5,964 bases of DNA from Bacteroidales bacterium. Its GTDB lineage: Bacteria > Bacteroidota > Bacteroidia > Bacteroidales > UBA932. Below are positions 5,717 to 5,964 of the stretch, piece by piece. The position numbers and the translations under genes are program-made. A model generated the notes under the pieces. The model made no database searches and was not told the DNA's origin. It was given only the letters and a program-made list of their open reading frames with translations. Position 1 is the stretch's first letter, and each line of letters opens with the position of its first letter. The stretch is from NCBI GenBank assembly GCA_017472115.1, contig JAFUQW010000071.1, forward strand, positions 1 through 5,964, in the 5' to 3' direction.

Positions 5717-5939
5717 GAACAAAATCAGATGCCTATGATAAGATAATCAACTACAGACATATAATATTAAAGCGTTAGCTATATTTCGGGGATTCTGAAA
5801 CTTGGACACTTTCACAATCACACCCAATGGAATAAAGTTCAACGCCTATGCTTTTTGCATGGGCTTTATTCTATTATCCGGGTGTGAGGTAGTCCAAGAC
5901 CGCAGAATCCGATAAATATAATGAGTCCCATGCTTTTTT
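5717..5939 (+). ncRNA. Candidate structured RNA, rod-like fold (6S-like?)
   Basis: Six consecutive stems nest into one rod: TATATTT (5780-5786) with 5914-5920; GGATTCTG (5790-5797) with 5903-5910; CTTGGAC (5801-5807) with 5892-5898; TCACACCC (5818-5825) with 5880-5887; a 12-bp stem 5826-5837 with 5864-5875, one G-T pair; and CCTATGC (5845-5851) with 5857-5863 around a T5 loop. An unequal internal loop of ten versus four bases interrupts the middle. A T6 run at 5934-5939 may mark the 3' end. A long rod with a central bubble and about 200 bases is the form of 6S RNA, which binds RNA polymerase, and Bacteroidales have a described Bacteroidales-1 RNA class. Identity with either is an unverified guess. 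It could instead be the leader of a gene past the window. The 5' end is inferred from the promoter box. Confidence 0.6.
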
Positions 5940-5964
5940 ATTTGTCTTCCCCTTACAAAAAAAA

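Overview
The window looks like a chromosomal segment of a gut-type Bacteroidales bacterium. The evidence is Bacteroidota-style promoter boxes (TAnnTTTG, for example at 1612-1619 and 5704-5711), Bacteroidota-like protein sequences, and interspersed REP-like palindromes of the kind that read as 'CHPERSEGS' when they fall inside genes. Genus cannot be set from the sequence alone.

Layout, left to right. Bases 2-106 are the last 34 codons of an XRE/Cro-type helix-turn-helix protein cut by the window edge, followed by a terminator-like hairpin (172-194). Bases 189-417 hold repeats and no convincing gene: a short direct repeat with a GTCATTGCC palindrome, then a degenerate tandem array with an exact 51-bp period. 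rsgA (418-1428, minus strand) encodes the ribosome-maturation GTPase and carries an in-frame REP-like insertion just before its G3 motif. A 218-bp divergent intergenic region (1429-1646) holds two overlapping promoters and a striking set of inverted repeats. A trans-polyprenyl diphosphate synthase (1647-2633), a U32-family protein of the tRNA-uridine-hydroxylase type (2731-4116) and a YccF-type membrane protein (4116-4484) then run on the plus strand. The last two share one base at their stop and start. Two hairpins (4483-4562) close this block and face a convergent Y1-type (REP-associated) transposase gene (4585-5442, minus). The final ~520 bp is AT-rich, has no gene, and ends with a promoter followed by a long rod-like hairpin RNA candidate (about 5717-5939).

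The genes are mostly housekeeping: 30S maturation (RsgA), isoprenoid chain elongation for quinone or cell-wall lipid carriers, and tRNA wobble modification. They do not form one pathway. The unusual part is the repeat biology. Two REP-like copies with compensatory base changes sit in the same 6 kb as a REP-type transposase gene, which itself has a GTAG-preceded 18-bp hairpin just past its stop. The other notable signals are the candidate structured RNA at the right end, the nested inverted repeats in the rsgA leader, and a perfect 15-bp palindrome within the start of the U32 gene.
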